64,000 nt of DNA. Origin: Massilia sp. NR 4-1 (GTDB taxonomy: Bacteria > Pseudomonadota > Gammaproteobacteria > Burkholderiales > Burkholderiaceae_D). Shown one piece after another: positions 1 to 11,798 of this stretch. How positions within the stretch are numbered: position 1 is the first letter of the stretch; the number at the start of each line of letters is the position of its first letter. The notes below the pieces were generated by a model that saw only the letters and a program-made list of their open reading frames with translations, was not told the DNA's origin and did no database searches. The position numbers were made by a program, and so were the translations under genes. The stretch spans positions 5,022,001-5,086,000 of the forward strand of contig NZ_CP012201.1 in assembly GCF_001191005.1 (NCBI RefSeq), in the 5' to 3' direction.

Positions 1-202
1 CGGCATGATGTTTAGGTTTGGTCTTTTAGAGACTAAGTGAGTTTCGTTCTTTAACAATCTGGAAGAAGTAAAGTAAAGATTTATTATTTATCGAATTGGG
101 AAACTGATTCGATGGGTAGTGATTGCAAATCAACAAATGTAACAACGTAGTACTTCTTGACTTATAACGATTCTTTGTTAGTCGCAAGGAATCAATGTTA
201 TA
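1..202 (+). other. 16S-23S internal transcribed spacer (3' part)
   Basis: The AT-rich leader sequence before the 23S rRNA is the downstream part of the 16S-23S spacer. It holds a boxA-like antitermination motif and the left half of the 23S processing stem. No tRNA gene can be folded from the visible part. tRNA-Ile and tRNA-Ala genes commonly found in such spacers would lie before base 1. Confidence 0.85.
46..56 (+). promoter_or_regulatory. boxA-like rRNA antitermination site
   Basis: GTTCTTTAACA closely resembles the boxA consensus TGCTCTTTAACA, bound by NusB/NusE in rRNA leaders and spacers to prevent Rho-dependent termination. It sits about 150 bases before the 23S rRNA, the usual spacer position. 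Confidence 0.7.

Positions 203-210
<8 letters not shown>
190..210 (+). other. Left arm of 23S rRNA processing stem
   Basis: The 21 bases at 190-210 are perfectly complementary to 3068-3088 at the other end of the 23S gene. The two arms form the long duplex expected to be cut by RNase III to release pre-23S rRNA. Confidence 0.85.
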
Positions 211-3077
<2,867 letters not shown>

Positions 3078-3202
3078 TAACATTGATTGGTTATAGCTGA
3101 AGTACTCGTAATTGTTGATAGACAATCGCTACAAAAATCTTTATAATACTGCTTCCAGATTCAGGGTAGCGCGGAACGTAACGCGATGCCCGTACAAGTT
3201 AA

Positions 3203-3316
3203 GCCTGATGACCATAGCAAGTCGGTCCCACCCCTTCCCATCCCGAACAGGACCGTGAAACGACTTTGCGCCGATGATAGTGCTGCAACCAGTGTGAAAG
3301 TAGGTTATCGTCAGGC
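3203..3316 (+). rRNA. rrf: 5S ribosomal RNA
   Basis: A 114-base RNA about 125 bases after 23S. The ends GCCTGATGAC and GTTATCGTCAGGC pair to form helix I, and the conserved inner segment CCCATCCCGAAC is at 3238-3249. It is co-transcribed with 23S and followed by a strong intrinsic terminator. Confidence 0.96.
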
Positions 3317-3327
3317 TAGTTATAGAG

Positions 3328-3359
3328 AAAAAGCCCGCTAGTGATCTAGCGGGCTTTTT
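3328..3359 (+). terminator. rRNA operon intrinsic terminator
   Basis: A 14-bp perfect stem (3328-3341 with 3346-3359, core AAGCCCGCTAG/CTAGCGGGCTT) closes a TGAT tetraloop and ends in a run of T. It starts 12 bases after 5S rRNA. Confidence 0.95.
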
Positions 3360-3523
3360 CGTTTTCTGCGCTTCTTTTGACGCTGTTATAAATTAAACAG
3401 CAGTTTATTGTTTTGTCTCATTTGGCAAGTTTTTTGACTTCGCTATCCTGATCTCGCTAGTGTCTCGTTCATCCGGTGGCAGCCTGCCGCTGGCCGAATA
3501 AAATTTCAGACTAGGGAGATTAC

Positions 3524-5254
3524 ATGGGACTTCGCAAGACTCTGATCGCTGCCGCTGTTCTGGTGCTCGCAGGCCAGGCCGCCGCTTCCTCCGATCATCT
3601 GATGGCTGAAAAAGCCGTCTTTTCCCCTCAAGAAAATGCCCGCCTGCTCAGCACCTTGAACGGCGAGCGCAGCAAGCATGGCCTGGATGCCGACCACGGC
3701 TACGCCATCCTCCAGCAGCATCCTGGCATAAAAGGCACGGCGATTACCCGCCTCAACCATACCTACAAAGGCGTGCGTATTTTCGAGTCCGAATCGGTAG
3801 TGGTGACCGATGACGGCGGCAATATCGTGAGTGAAACCATTGATGAGCGCCGCAATGCCATCGCCGGCAAGCGCCTGGACGTGACGCCTGTGCTGTCCTC
3901 CAAGGAAGCGATCGCCGGCGTGGTGCGCAGCGTGGCGCCAACTGGCGAGCACCTGGTGAAACCAAGCGCAGAGCTGATTCTCTTCCCGCTGGTGAAGACC
4001 GTGCGCGTGACTGGCGTTGAGAGCAAATCCGAGGAAGAGCTGAACGCGGTCGACCTGGAAGACGTGGTGGAAGGCTACCAGCTGGCCTACCTGGTGCAGA
4101 CGCGCATGGACAAGGCCGGCAAGCCCGCCTTCTACAACACCATCGTCAGCGCCCGTGATGGTGCCGTGCTGAAGCAGTGGGATATGATGCAGAGCGTTGC
4201 CGGCACCGGCAAAAGCCTGTACAGCGGCACCGTGCCGCTGGAAACCACGCTGTCCGGCGGCACCTACAAGCTGCTCGACAGCACGCGCGGCACCGGCGGC
4301 ACTTACGGCGGCATGGCGATCACCAATTCCAACCACACCGCGAATCAAGGCAGTATCTACACGAACTCCACCAATGTCTGGGGCGATGGCGCGGCTTATA
4401 TTCCGGGTGGCAGCACCACCAACGCCAATGGCCAGACCGCAGCCGTGGACGCCATGTGGGGTCTGAAAAACACCTATGACATGCTGAAAAATGTCCTGGG
4501 CTGGCTCTCGCTGAACGGCAACAACACCGCCACCTCGATTGCCGTTCACACCAATACCGGCTACGAGAACGCTTACTATCTGGACTCCTGCAAGTGCATG
4601 TTCATTGGTGACGGCGCTTCCATGTTCAAACCGCTGGCTTCCGTCGATGTGATTGCGCACGAGATGGGCCACGGCGTGACCGCCGCCACCTCCAACCTCA
4701 CCTACAGCGGCGAATCGGGCGGCCTGAACGAGTCGGCATCCGACATCAACGGCGAAGCCACCGAAGCGTATGCCCGCGCCGGCGGCACCGGTAATGTCCT
4801 GCCTTGGCCGAGCGCCAACGATTGGGCCACCGGCAAGGAAATCGCGAAAAACGGCCAGCCGCTGCGCTGGCTGTGGAAACCGAGCAAGGACGGTAAGAGC
4901 CCAGACGCCTGGAGCAGCACGCTCAAGAACCTGAACGTGCATTACAGCAGCGGCCCGAACAACCGCATGTTCTACTTCCTGGCCAAAGGCTCCAACTCCA
5001 GCAGCAGCAGCGAGTACTACAGCAAGTACCTGACCAAGGCGCCGCTGGCCATGACCGGCATCGGTCTGGACAAGGCTTATCGCATCTGGTTCAAAGCGCT
5101 GACCACCAAGTTCACCGCCTCCACCAACTATGCGAACGCCCGCCTGAAAGTGCTGCAGGCTGCGCAGGAGCTGTATGGCACGAACAGCGCGGAAGCGAAA
5201 GCCGTGCAGCGTGCTTATGCGGCCATCAATGTGGGCGCCGATATCGCCGAGTAA
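3524..5254 (+). CDS. Secreted M4 (thermolysin-like) zinc metalloprotease
   Basis: A 576-residue secreted endopeptidase precursor. Residues 1-21 form a Sec signal peptide ending near GQAAAS. Residues about 30-215 resemble the FTP and PepSY propeptide that folds and inhibits M4 enzymes. The catalytic domain follows: the zinc site HEMGH is at 379-383, the third ligand Glu403 lies in NESASD, and the thermolysin-type catalytic His473 is in NVHYSSG. All catalytic residues are present, so it should be active after autoprocessing. The start is set by GGGAG about 6 bases before the ATG. It stands alone after the rRNA operon and ends at a shared terminator facing pagL. Its likely role is extracellular protein degradation. 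Confidence 0.95.
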   Translation: MGLRKTLIAAAVLVLAGQAAASSDHLMAEKAVFSPQENARLLSTLNGERSKHGLDADHGYAILQQHPGIKGTAITRLNHTYKGVRIFESESVVVTDDGGNIVSETIDERRNAIAGKRLDVTPVLSSKEAIAGVVRSVAPTGEHLVKPSAELILFPLVKTVRVTGVESKSEEELNAVDLEDVVEGYQLAYLVQTRMDKAGKPAFYNTIVSARDGAVLKQWDMMQSVAGTGKSLYSGTVPLETTLSGGTYKLLDSTRGTGGTYGGMAITNSNHTANQGSIYTNSTNVWGDGAAYIPGGSTTNANGQTAAVDAMWGLKNTYDMLKNVLGWLSLNGNNTATSIAVHTNTGYENAYYLDSCKCMFIGDGASMFKPLASVDVIAHEMGHGVTAATSNLTYSGESGGLNESASDINGEATEAYARAGGTGNVLPWPSANDWATGKEIAKNGQPLRWLWKPSKDGKSPDAWSSTLKNLNVHYSSGPNNRMFYFLAKGSNSSSSSEYYSKYLTKAPLAMTGIGLDKAYRIWFKALTTKFTASTNYANARLKVLQAAQELYGTNSAEAKAVQRAYAAINVGADIAE

Positions 5255-5267
5255 GAACGGCAGGCGT

Positions 5268-5302
5268 AAAAAAACCGCTGGTTCGCGCCAGCGGTTTTTT
5301 TT
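5268..5302. terminator. Bidirectional intrinsic terminator
   Basis: The stem AACCGCTGG/CCAGCGGTT around TTCGCG is flanked by A7 on the left and T8 on the right. It can therefore terminate the protease gene on the plus strand and the deacylase gene on the minus strand, which converge here. Confidence 0.9.
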
Positions 5303-5314
5303 CGTGCCCGGAAC

Positions 5315-5860
5315 TTAGAAGTTGTAGGCTGCTTTCAGCATGACGTAGTCCACGCCGCTGTTCGGCTTTTTGATGCCGCCATTCGAGTAGTGCTGCACCT
5401 TGGCCGTCACTTCCCATTTATTGTCGAACACATAGCCGACGCCGATATGGTCGCCGAACTGGAAGGCGGTGGACAGCTTGTCGTCGTTATTGTCGTACAG
5501 CTTGGACAGCAGGTGCACGCCGATGCCGCCTTCGACGAAGAAGCCCTTCTTGTTGGCGTTTTCCCAGCGGAACACCGGGGTAAAGCCGATATCTACCAGG
5601 TTCTGGTGCTCGCCCGGGATGTTGCGGTACTGCTTGCCGCGCCAGGCGCCGAAGCTGGCATCCCAGTAACCGCTGAGCTGCTTGCCATTCGATTCGAACC
5701 AGCGCTTATCCCAATTGGAGGTGACGCCAACGCGCACCATCTGGATTTTGGAGGCACTGGCGTATTCGCCGTACACGGAGTCGATCAGTTTGTCTGCAGC
5801 GAAGCTGGATTGCATCGCCAGGAGAGCGGCGGCGGCCGCAATGATGGTCTTGGTTTGCAT
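5315..5860 (-). CDS. pagL: Lipid A 3-O-deacylase PagL family (acyloxyacyl hydrolase)
   Basis: A 181-residue outer-membrane beta-barrel enzyme that removes the 3-linked acyl chain of lipid A, remodelling LPS. Residues 1-22 are a signal peptide (AMQSSFAA). Alternating-hydrophobic strands follow, and the protein ends in the outer-membrane C-terminal aromatic (AAYNF). The family signature HYSNGGIKKPN is near the end: His157 and Ser159 match the known PagL catalytic His and Ser. Twelve residues after the serine, where the Pseudomonas enzyme has its catalytic Glu, this protein has Asp171. The gene is monocistronic, converges with the protease, and its upstream 140 bases are AT-rich. Regulation is not evident. 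Confidence 0.9.
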   Translation of the reverse strand: MQTKTIIAAAAALLAMQSSFAADKLIDSVYGEYASASKIQMVRVGVTSNWDKRWFESNGKQLSGYWDASFGAWRGKQYRNIPGEHQNLVDIGFTPVFRWENANKKGFFVEGGIGVHLLSKLYDNNDDKLSTAFQFGDHIGVGYVFDNKWEVTAKVQHYSNGGIKKPNSGVDYVMLKAAYNF

Positions 5861-6003
5861 ATTCTCTCTACACTTTGGTTACGTTTTTACTGTCGTATCT
5901 GAAGTCATACGGCATACTCAATATTGTAACTGTCTTATCTAAAAGGCGTATTAGCCCTCAAAATAGTTGATTTAACGATAATTATCCCGAACTGGAGCTA
6001 AAA

Positions 6004-6906
6004 ATGCAGACATTACCGCGCCTGGTTTTCCTCGGCACCGGTTTGATGGGCGATCCCATGGCGCGCCGCCTGCTGGGGGCCGGTTTTGGCGTCACCGTCT
6101 GGAACCGCACGCCGGCCAAGGCTGCTGCACTGGTCGAGGCCGGTGCATGGCAGGAGTTCCTGCTGAGCGATGCCGTAGCCCAGGGCGATATCGTGATTTC
6201 CATGCTCGACTCGGGGGCTGTAGTGGGGCAGGTGCTGACTGCGGCCCTGGACGCGCTGCCGGCCGGCAGCCTATGGATCGATATGAGTTCCACCCGGCAG
6301 GACGAAGCCCAGGCATTTCATGCGCTGCTCGCTGGGCGCGCTTGCCGCTTCCTGGATGCGCCGGTGTCGGGCGGGGTGGGTGGCGCGCAGGCGGGCACGC
6401 TGGCCATCATGGCGGGCGGCAGCGAAGCTGATTTTGAGCGCGCGGCGCCGGTATTTGCCGCCATGGGCCGTGCCACCTTGGTCGGGCCGGCCGGCAGCGG
6501 CCAGGTGGCCAAGCTGTGCAATCAACTGATCGTGGGCGCCACATTGAATATCGTGGCGGAAGCTTTGCTGCTGGCCCAGGCGGCGGGGGCCGATCCGGCG
6601 GCCGTGCGGACGGCGATTCGGGGCGGCTTTGCCGAAAGTCGCATCCTCGAAGTGCATGGCGAGCGCATGCTGGAACGGAATTTCATCCCGGGCGGCCAGG
6701 TCAAGACGCAGATCAAGGATATGCACAATATCCTTTCTGCGGCGGCCTCGGCGGGCGTGAGCTTGCCGCTGACCAGCCTGGTCACCGAGCGCTACGACGC
6801 ACTGGCCGAAGTTTGTCCCCACGCCGACCACTCCGCCGCCCTGCTCGGGCTGGAGCGCCTGAACCCCGGCCAGCGTCTCGGCACCTTGCCCGACCGCCTG
6901 CCCTAA
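6004..6906 (+). CDS. NAD(P)-dependent oxidoreductase, 3-hydroxyisobutyrate dehydrogenase family
   Basis: A 300-residue beta-hydroxyacid dehydrogenase. The N-terminal Rossmann fold has GTGLMG at 11-16. The family substrate motif DAPVSGG lies at 118-124 and the catalytic lysine is Lys170 in GQVAKLCNQ, followed by the all-helical C-terminal domain. The family includes 3-hydroxyisobutyrate, tartronate semialdehyde, glyoxylate/succinic semialdehyde and 6-phosphogluconate enzymes. Sequence inspection does not settle the substrate, and no pathway genes lie next to it. The ATG has only a weak ribosome site (GGAG about 10 bases upstream). A GC-rich hairpin follows the stop. Confidence 0.9.
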   Translation: MQTLPRLVFLGTGLMGDPMARRLLGAGFGVTVWNRTPAKAAALVEAGAWQEFLLSDAVAQGDIVISMLDSGAVVGQVLTAALDALPAGSLWIDMSSTRQDEAQAFHALLAGRACRFLDAPVSGGVGGAQAGTLAIMAGGSEADFERAAPVFAAMGRATLVGPAGSGQVAKLCNQLIVGATLNIVAEALLLAQAAGADPAAVRTAIRGGFAESRILEVHGERMLERNFIPGGQVKTQIKDMHNILSAAASAGVSLPLTSLVTERYDALAEVCPHADHSAALLGLERLNPGQRLGTLPDRLP

Positions 6907-6919
6907 GGCTATTAACACC

Positions 6920-6960
6920 CGCGCCCGCCGAGCGGCCGTTACGTCCGCCCGGCGGGCGCG
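6920..6960. other. GC-rich hairpin between convergent genes
   Basis: CGCGCCCGCC (6920-6929) and GGCGGGCGCG (6951-6960) form a perfect 10-bp stem around a 21-base loop that can fold further. There is no T-run, so it is more likely an RNA-stabilising or Rho-associated hairpin than a classical terminator. It lies between the oxidoreductase and the M20 gene, which converge. Confidence 0.55.
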
Positions 6961-7010
6961 GCAATTTGCTGCTTGGCGTCATGCTGGACGGGACGGCCCG
7001 TCCAGCGGGT

Positions 7011-8204
7011 TCAGCTGCGGGGCAGGGCGGTTTCGGCGAGGTGCACCCAGAAGCTGGCGCCGATGGGGAGCAGGCCGTCGTTGAAGTCGTAGCTGCCGTT
7101 GTGCAGGACGCAGGGACCGAGGCCGTGGCCGCCGTCGCGGTGTTCACCGTCGCCATTGCCGATGAAGATGTAGCAGCCGGGCTTTTTCTGCAGGAAGAAG
7201 GCGAAGTCTTCGGCGCCCATGGTGGGTTCGACGTCGGCATCGACCTTGTCGGGGCCGACCACGGCCTGCATGACTTCGACGGCGAAGGCGGTTTCCTTGG
7301 CGTGGTTGACCAGGGGCGGATAGTTGCGCTTGAAGACGAAGTCGACTTCCGCATCGAAGCCGGCGGCGATGTTTTCGGCCAGCAGGCGCATGCGCTGCTC
7401 GATCATGTCCAGCACCGGTGTGGTGAAGGTGCGCACCGTGCCCACCATGCGCGCCTCGTCGGGAATCACATTGGTGGCGCTGCCGGCGTGTATCTGGGTA
7501 ATCGACAGCACGGCCGTGTCCAGCGGACTCTTGCTGCGGCTGACGATGGTCTGCCAGGCCTGCGCGATCTGCACTGCGATCATGATGGGATCGATGCCCT
7601 TGTGCGGTTGGGCCGCATGCGCGCCCTTGCCCTTGACCGTGACATGGAACTCATTGCTGGACGCCATCATCGGCCCTTCGCGCACGCTCAGCGTGCCGGC
7701 CGCCGCGCCGGGCCAGTTGTGCATGCCGTAGATCGCCTCCATCGGGAAGCGCTCGAACAAACCATCCTCGATCATGCGGCGCGCGCCGGCGCCGCCTTCT
7801 TCGGCGGGCTGGAAAACCAGGTAAACGGTACCGTCGAAATTGCGGTGGCTGGCCAGGTGGTGGGCCGCGCCCAGCAGCATGGCCATATGGCCGTCATGGC
7901 CGCAGGCGTGCATCTTGCCGGGGTGGCGCGAGGCGTGCGGGAATGTGTTCAGTTCCTGCATGGGCAGGGCGTCCATATCGGCGCGCAGGCCGATGGCGCG
8001 TTCCGAGCTGCCGTTCTTGATGATGCCCACCAAGCCGGTCTGGCCCAGGCCGCGCACGACGGGAATGCCCCATTCGCCGAGCTTGGCGGCCACCACGTCG
8101 GAGGTGCGCTGTTCTTCGTAGCACAGTTCGGGATGCGCGTGCAGATCGCGCCGGATCTGCTGCAGCTCGGACTGAAAAGCGATAATCGGTTCGACAAGTT
8201 TCAT
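7011..8204 (-). CDS. M20 family metallo-amidohydrolase (hippurate/N-acyl amino acid hydrolase type)
   Basis: A 397-residue cytoplasmic amidohydrolase expected to cleave N-acyl amino acids or related amides with a dinuclear metal centre. It shows the subfamily signature HAHPE near residue 22, RADMDALP near 74, the metal-binding cluster HACGHDGH at 99-106, catalytic/metal Glu135-Glu136 in QPAEEGGAG, GMHNWPG, and the C-terminal TMGAEDFAFF. The start is supported by GGAG 8 bases before the ATG. It reads opposite to the molybdopterin gene and converges with the oxidoreductase. The exact substrate (hippurate, N-acetyl amino acid, IAA-amino acid) cannot be assigned. Confidence 0.93.
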   Translation of the reverse strand: MKLVEPIIAFQSELQQIRRDLHAHPELCYEEQRTSDVVAAKLGEWGIPVVRGLGQTGLVGIIKNGSSERAIGLRADMDALPMQELNTFPHASRHPGKMHACGHDGHMAMLLGAAHHLASHRNFDGTVYLVFQPAEEGGAGARRMIEDGLFERFPMEAIYGMHNWPGAAAGTLSVREGPMMASSNEFHVTVKGKGAHAAQPHKGIDPIMIAVQIAQAWQTIVSRSKSPLDTAVLSITQIHAGSATNVIPDEARMVGTVRTFTTPVLDMIEQRMRLLAENIAAGFDAEVDFVFKRNYPPLVNHAKETAFAVEVMQAVVGPDKVDADVEPTMGAEDFAFFLQKKPGCYIFIGNGDGEHRDGGHGLGPCVLHNGSYDFNDGLLPIGASFWVHLAETALPRS

Positions 8205-8382
8205 CTGGTTATCTCCAGTGTTGTTCTCTTGCGCGCCATCGTGCGGCGCTGCCCGCCAGTAAGCGGTGCAGCCATTGTAGCCCTTGAAGCAAGCGGAAAG
8301 CCAGAGTGATACAGCGCTTCAGGTAGCGCTGCACGGAATCGTTTACGATACTGGTTTAAGTACCTGCTTCCGGGAATTTTCA

Positions 8383-10458
8383 ATGACAACGACACAAGTC
8401 CGTGCCGCCTGCCCGCACGATTGCCCCGATACCTGCGCCCTGCTCGTTACTGTCGAGAATGGCGTCGCCACCGAGGTGAAGGGCGATCCCGAGCATCCGA
8501 CCACGGCGGGCGTGCTGTGCACCAAGGTTTCGCGCTACACGGAGCGCACCTATTCGCCGGACCGTTTGCTGTATCCGCTGCGCCGCGTCGGCAAGAAGGG
8601 CGAGGGCAAGTTCGAGCGCATCAGCTGGGATGAGGCGCTGGACGCCATCGCCGCCCGCCTGAAACCGCTGGCCGCGACGGCGCCGGAAGCGATCCTGCCC
8701 TACAGCTATGCCGGCACCATGGGCTTGCTGCAGGGCGAAGCCATGGCCATGCGCTTCTTCAACGCGATCGGCGCTTCCCAACTCGATCGTACGATCTGCG
8801 CCACCGCCGGCGCCACCGGCTACCGCTATACGGTGGGTGCTTCGATCGGCACCGATCTCGAGCAATTCCAGCATGCCAAGCTGATCCTGATCTGGGGCGG
8901 CAATCCGATCGCCTCCAATCTGCATTTCTGGACCCGCGCCCAGGAAGCCAAGCGCAACGGCGCCAAGCTGATCGCCATCGATCCCTACCGCTCGCTGACG
9001 GCCGAGAAATGCCACCAGCACATCGCGCCGATGCCGGGCACCGATGCGGCGCTGGCGCTGGGCATGATGCATGTGCTGATCGCCGAAGACCTGCTCGACC
9101 ATGACTATATCGCCCGGCACACGCTCGGCTTCGAACAGTTGCAGGCGCGCGCGGCCGAGTGGCCGCCGGAACGCGTGGCGCGCATCTGCGGCATCACGGA
9201 AGCGGAAGTGCTGGAACTGGCGCGCACCTATGGCCAGATGGCCAAGGCGGGCGAACCGGTGGCGATCCGCCTGAATTACGGCGTGCAGCGTGTGCGCGGC
9301 GGCGGCACGGCGGTGCGCAATATCGCCTGCCTGCCGGCCCTGGTCGGCGCCTGGCGCCATGCGGCCGGCGGCGTGCAGCTCTCGTCCTCGGGTTCTTTCC
9401 CGTCCGACAAGCCGGCCCTGCAGCGCAGCGACCTGCTCAAGCAGGCGACCCGCACCATCAATATGGTCACCATCGGCGACGATCTGCTGCGCCCCGCCTC
9501 GCCGGAATTCGGGCCGCGCGTGGACGCCGTCATCGTCTACAACTCGAATCCGGTGGCGGTGGCGCCCGATTCCTCGAAAGTGGCCGAGGCCTTCGCGCGT
9601 GAAGACCTGTTCACCGTGGTGCTGGAACATTTCCAGACCGATACCGCCGACTATGCCGACATCGTGCTGCCCGCGACCACCCAGCTGGAGCATACCGACG
9701 TCCACACCGCCTATGGCCACCTGTATATGATGGCGAACAACCCGGCCATCGCGCCGCTGGGCGAGGCCAAGCCGAATACGGAAATCTTCCGCCTGCTGGC
9801 CGCGCGCATGGGCTTGGACGATCCCTGCTTCCGCGAAAGCGATGATGAGCTGGCCGCCAAGGCTTTCCGCAAGAACGATGCGCGCGCCGTCCATTTCGAT
9901 TGGGAGTCGCTCAAGCGCAAGGGCTGGCAGAAGCTGAACATGCCGGCGGCACCGTTTGCGCATGGCAATTTCGCTACACCGTCCAGCAAATGCGAGTTCT
10001 ACTCGGAAACAATGCTCAAAGATGGCCTGGATCCGCTGCCCGGCTATGTCGAAAACTACGAATCGGCGGCAAGTAGCCCGGAACTGGCGGCAAAATACCC
10101 GCTGGCGATGATATCGCCACCAGCGCGCAACTTCCTCAACTCCACTTTCGTGAACGTGCAGAGCCTGCGCGCCACCGAGGGCGAGCCCCACCTCGACCTG
10201 AACCCGGAGGACGCGGCTGAACGTGGCATCAATCACGGCGATATGGTGCGCATCTTCAACGATCGTGGCTCCTTCGTCGCTAAAGCGCGCGTTACGCCCA
10301 GGGCCCGCAAGGGGCTCGCGGTGGGCCTCTCGATCTGGTGGAAGAAGCTGGCCTCGGACGGCAAGAACGCCAACGAGGTGACGAGCCAGCGCCTGACCGA
10401 TATGGGTCGTGCCCCAACGTTTTACGATACACTGGTACAAGTGGAGAAAGCAGCTTGA
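8383..10458 (+). CDS. Molybdopterin-dependent oxidoreductase (formate dehydrogenase-like)
   Basis: A 691-residue member of the DMSO-reductase superfamily. Cys10, Cys14, Cys18 and Cys46 form the N-terminal [4Fe-4S] site (C-x3-C-x3-C-x27-C). The molybdopterin-binding domain follows, and the C-terminal cap contains the dinucleotide-binding region (PPARNFLNSTF and the later LNPEDAAERGI segment). Cys139 lies near the position of the Mo-coordinating Sec/Cys of FdhF-type enzymes, which is an inference from position alone. An upstream in-frame ATG at 8284 exists, but 8383 gives the normal domain start. No Tat signal is present, so it is cytoplasmic. There is no electron-transfer subunit or chaperone gene next to it. 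The next gene starts 10 bases later. Confidence 0.9.
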   Translation: MTTTQVRAACPHDCPDTCALLVTVENGVATEVKGDPEHPTTAGVLCTKVSRYTERTYSPDRLLYPLRRVGKKGEGKFERISWDEALDAIAARLKPLAATAPEAILPYSYAGTMGLLQGEAMAMRFFNAIGASQLDRTICATAGATGYRYTVGASIGTDLEQFQHAKLILIWGGNPIASNLHFWTRAQEAKRNGAKLIAIDPYRSLTAEKCHQHIAPMPGTDAALALGMMHVLIAEDLLDHDYIARHTLGFEQLQARAAEWPPERVARICGITEAEVLELARTYGQMAKAGEPVAIRLNYGVQRVRGGGTAVRNIACLPALVGAWRHAAGGVQLSSSGSFPSDKPALQRSDLLKQATRTINMVTIGDDLLRPASPEFGPRVDAVIVYNSNPVAVAPDSSKVAEAFAREDLFTVVLEHFQTDTADYADIVLPATTQLEHTDVHTAYGHLYMMANNPAIAPLGEAKPNTEIFRLLAARMGLDDPCFRESDDELAAKAFRKNDARAVHFDWESLKRKGWQKLNMPAAPFAHGNFATPSSKCEFYSETMLKDGLDPLPGYVENYESAASSPELAAKYPLAMISPPARNFLNSTFVNVQSLRATEGEPHLDLNPEDAAERGINHGDMVRIFNDRGSFVAKARVTPRARKGLAVGLSIWWKKLASDGKNANEVTSQRLTDMGRAPTFYDTLVQVEKAA

Positions 10459-10467
10459 GAGTGAGTC

Positions 10468-11598
10468 ATGCGCAAAATCACCCGTCCGAAAATCCGTGCC
10501 CGGCACTGGGTCGGGGCGGGCGTGTGTGCGCTGCTCCTCGCAGGCTGCGCCCAGTTTAAGTATTATTTCCAGGCGGCCCAGGGCCAGTATGCGCTCTGGT
10601 CCGACGCCCGTCCCATCGACGACTGGCTGGGCGATCCCGCCACCGATCCCAAGCTCAAGGCGCGCCTGGAAAAGGCGCGCCTGATCCGCCGTTTCGCCGT
10701 GCGCGAACTGGGCTTGCCGGACAATGCCAGCTACACCAATTACGCCTCGCTGAAACGGCCCTTCGTGCTGTGGAATGTGGTGGCCACGCCCGAATTGTCG
10801 CTGCGCCCGATCCAGTGGTGCTTCCCGATTGCCGGCTGCGTCAGCTACCGCGGTTATTACAGCAAGGAAGATGCGCAAGCCTATGCCGACGAGCTGCGCG
10901 CCGAGGGCAACGACGTGCAGGTGGGCGGCGTGCCGGCCTATTCGACCCTGGGCTGGTTCAGCGATCCGCTGCTGTCCACCTTCATCAACAATTCCGACGC
11001 CGAACTGGCGCGCATGCTGTTCCACGAGCTGGCGCACCAGCTGGTGTATGTGCAGGGCGACTCCAAATTCAACGAAGCCTTCGCCACGGCGGTGGAGGAG
11101 GCTGGCGTGAACCGCTGGCTGGAACTGTATGGCACCGAGCCGATGCGCGAAGCCTATGTGCGCTACAACGCGCGCCGCCAGCAATTCCTCGATCTGCTGG
11201 TGCGCCACCGCCAGATGCTGGCAGCGAATTATGCGGGCAGGGCCAGCGTCAAGAAAAAGCGCGAGGAAAAGGCACGCATCTTCGCCGCCCTGAAGGCCGA
11301 ATACCAGGTCCTCAAAGCCGATTGGGGCGGCTACGCCGGCTATGACCGCTGGTTCGCCGAACCGCTGACAAATGCCCACCTGAGCTCTGTTGCAACCTAT
11401 AATGATTTCCTGCCAGGATTTCGCGCCCTGCTGGCGCGCGAAAAAAACATGAAGGCATTCTATGCTGCGGTGCAAGGCATGGGCAATCTCCCTACCGCCG
11501 AGCGGCATGAGCGGCTGCAGCAACTGGCGAAGGCCATGCCGGCCGAAACGGAAACGATTGCTATAAAGGAAAAGAGCGAGAGTAGCGGGTTACAGTGA
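10468..11598 (+). CDS. Lipoprotein putative zinc aminopeptidase (COG4324-type)
   Basis: A 376-residue predicted lipoprotein. A basic N-terminus and a hydrophobic stretch end in the lipobox LLAGC, with lipid-modified Cys27. The metallopeptidase signature HELAH is at 186-190, with further glutamates in the following NEAFATAVEEAG segment (about 202-213) as candidate third ligand. This arrangement fits the family called putative aminopeptidase. It starts 9 bases after the molybdopterin oxidoreductase stop, so the two are probably co-transcribed, though no functional link is obvious. A small hairpin (11599-11613) follows the stop directly. Confidence 0.82.
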   Translation: MRKITRPKIRARHWVGAGVCALLLAGCAQFKYYFQAAQGQYALWSDARPIDDWLGDPATDPKLKARLEKARLIRRFAVRELGLPDNASYTNYASLKRPFVLWNVVATPELSLRPIQWCFPIAGCVSYRGYYSKEDAQAYADELRAEGNDVQVGGVPAYSTLGWFSDPLLSTFINNSDAELARMLFHELAHQLVYVQGDSKFNEAFATAVEEAGVNRWLELYGTEPMREAYVRYNARRQQFLDLLVRHRQMLAANYAGRASVKKKREEKARIFAALKAEYQVLKADWGGYAGYDRWFAEPLTNAHLSSVATYNDFLPGFRALLAREKNMKAFYAAVQGMGNLPTAERHERLQQLAKAMPAETETIAIKEKSESSGLQ

Positions 11599-11682
11599 TG
11601 CTGCGTTGCAGCAGAATTTGGCGGCGGAAAGGCCCGGCAAAATCAGCAAAAGCGCTTGCATACTGATCGGCCTGCCGATAGC

Positions 11683-11711
11683 ATCTTATCCATAAGATCG
11701 AACGAGCGTTC
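11683..11711. promoter_or_regulatory. Paired palindromes, candidate operators upstream of fadD
   Basis: Two perfect palindromes lie almost side by side: ATCTTAT-CC-ATAAGAT (11683-11698) and GAACG-AG-CGTTC (11700-11711). The second has the AACG-NN-CGTT symmetry of many TetR-family operators, and such regulators control fatty-acid degradation in proteobacteria. The identity of the binding protein is inference. The position, 88 bases before fadD, suits an operator. Confidence 0.45.
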
Positions 11712-11798
11712 TTTTTTTCGAAACGACTCGCTGGCAGGCTGGCTCTGTGCGCCGGCTTTCATCATATAACGATAAATATTCGAGACACGAGGCACAGG

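Noticed and set aside
1..202. Possible tRNA genes in the rRNA spacer
   Set aside because: No cloverleaf or TTC-containing T-loop with acceptor pairing can be found in the visible part.
8380..11523. A 1047-codon minus-strand open frame
   Set aside because: Antisense shadow of the molybdopterin oxidoreductase and the lipoprotein peptidase, both of which have clear motifs on the plus strand.
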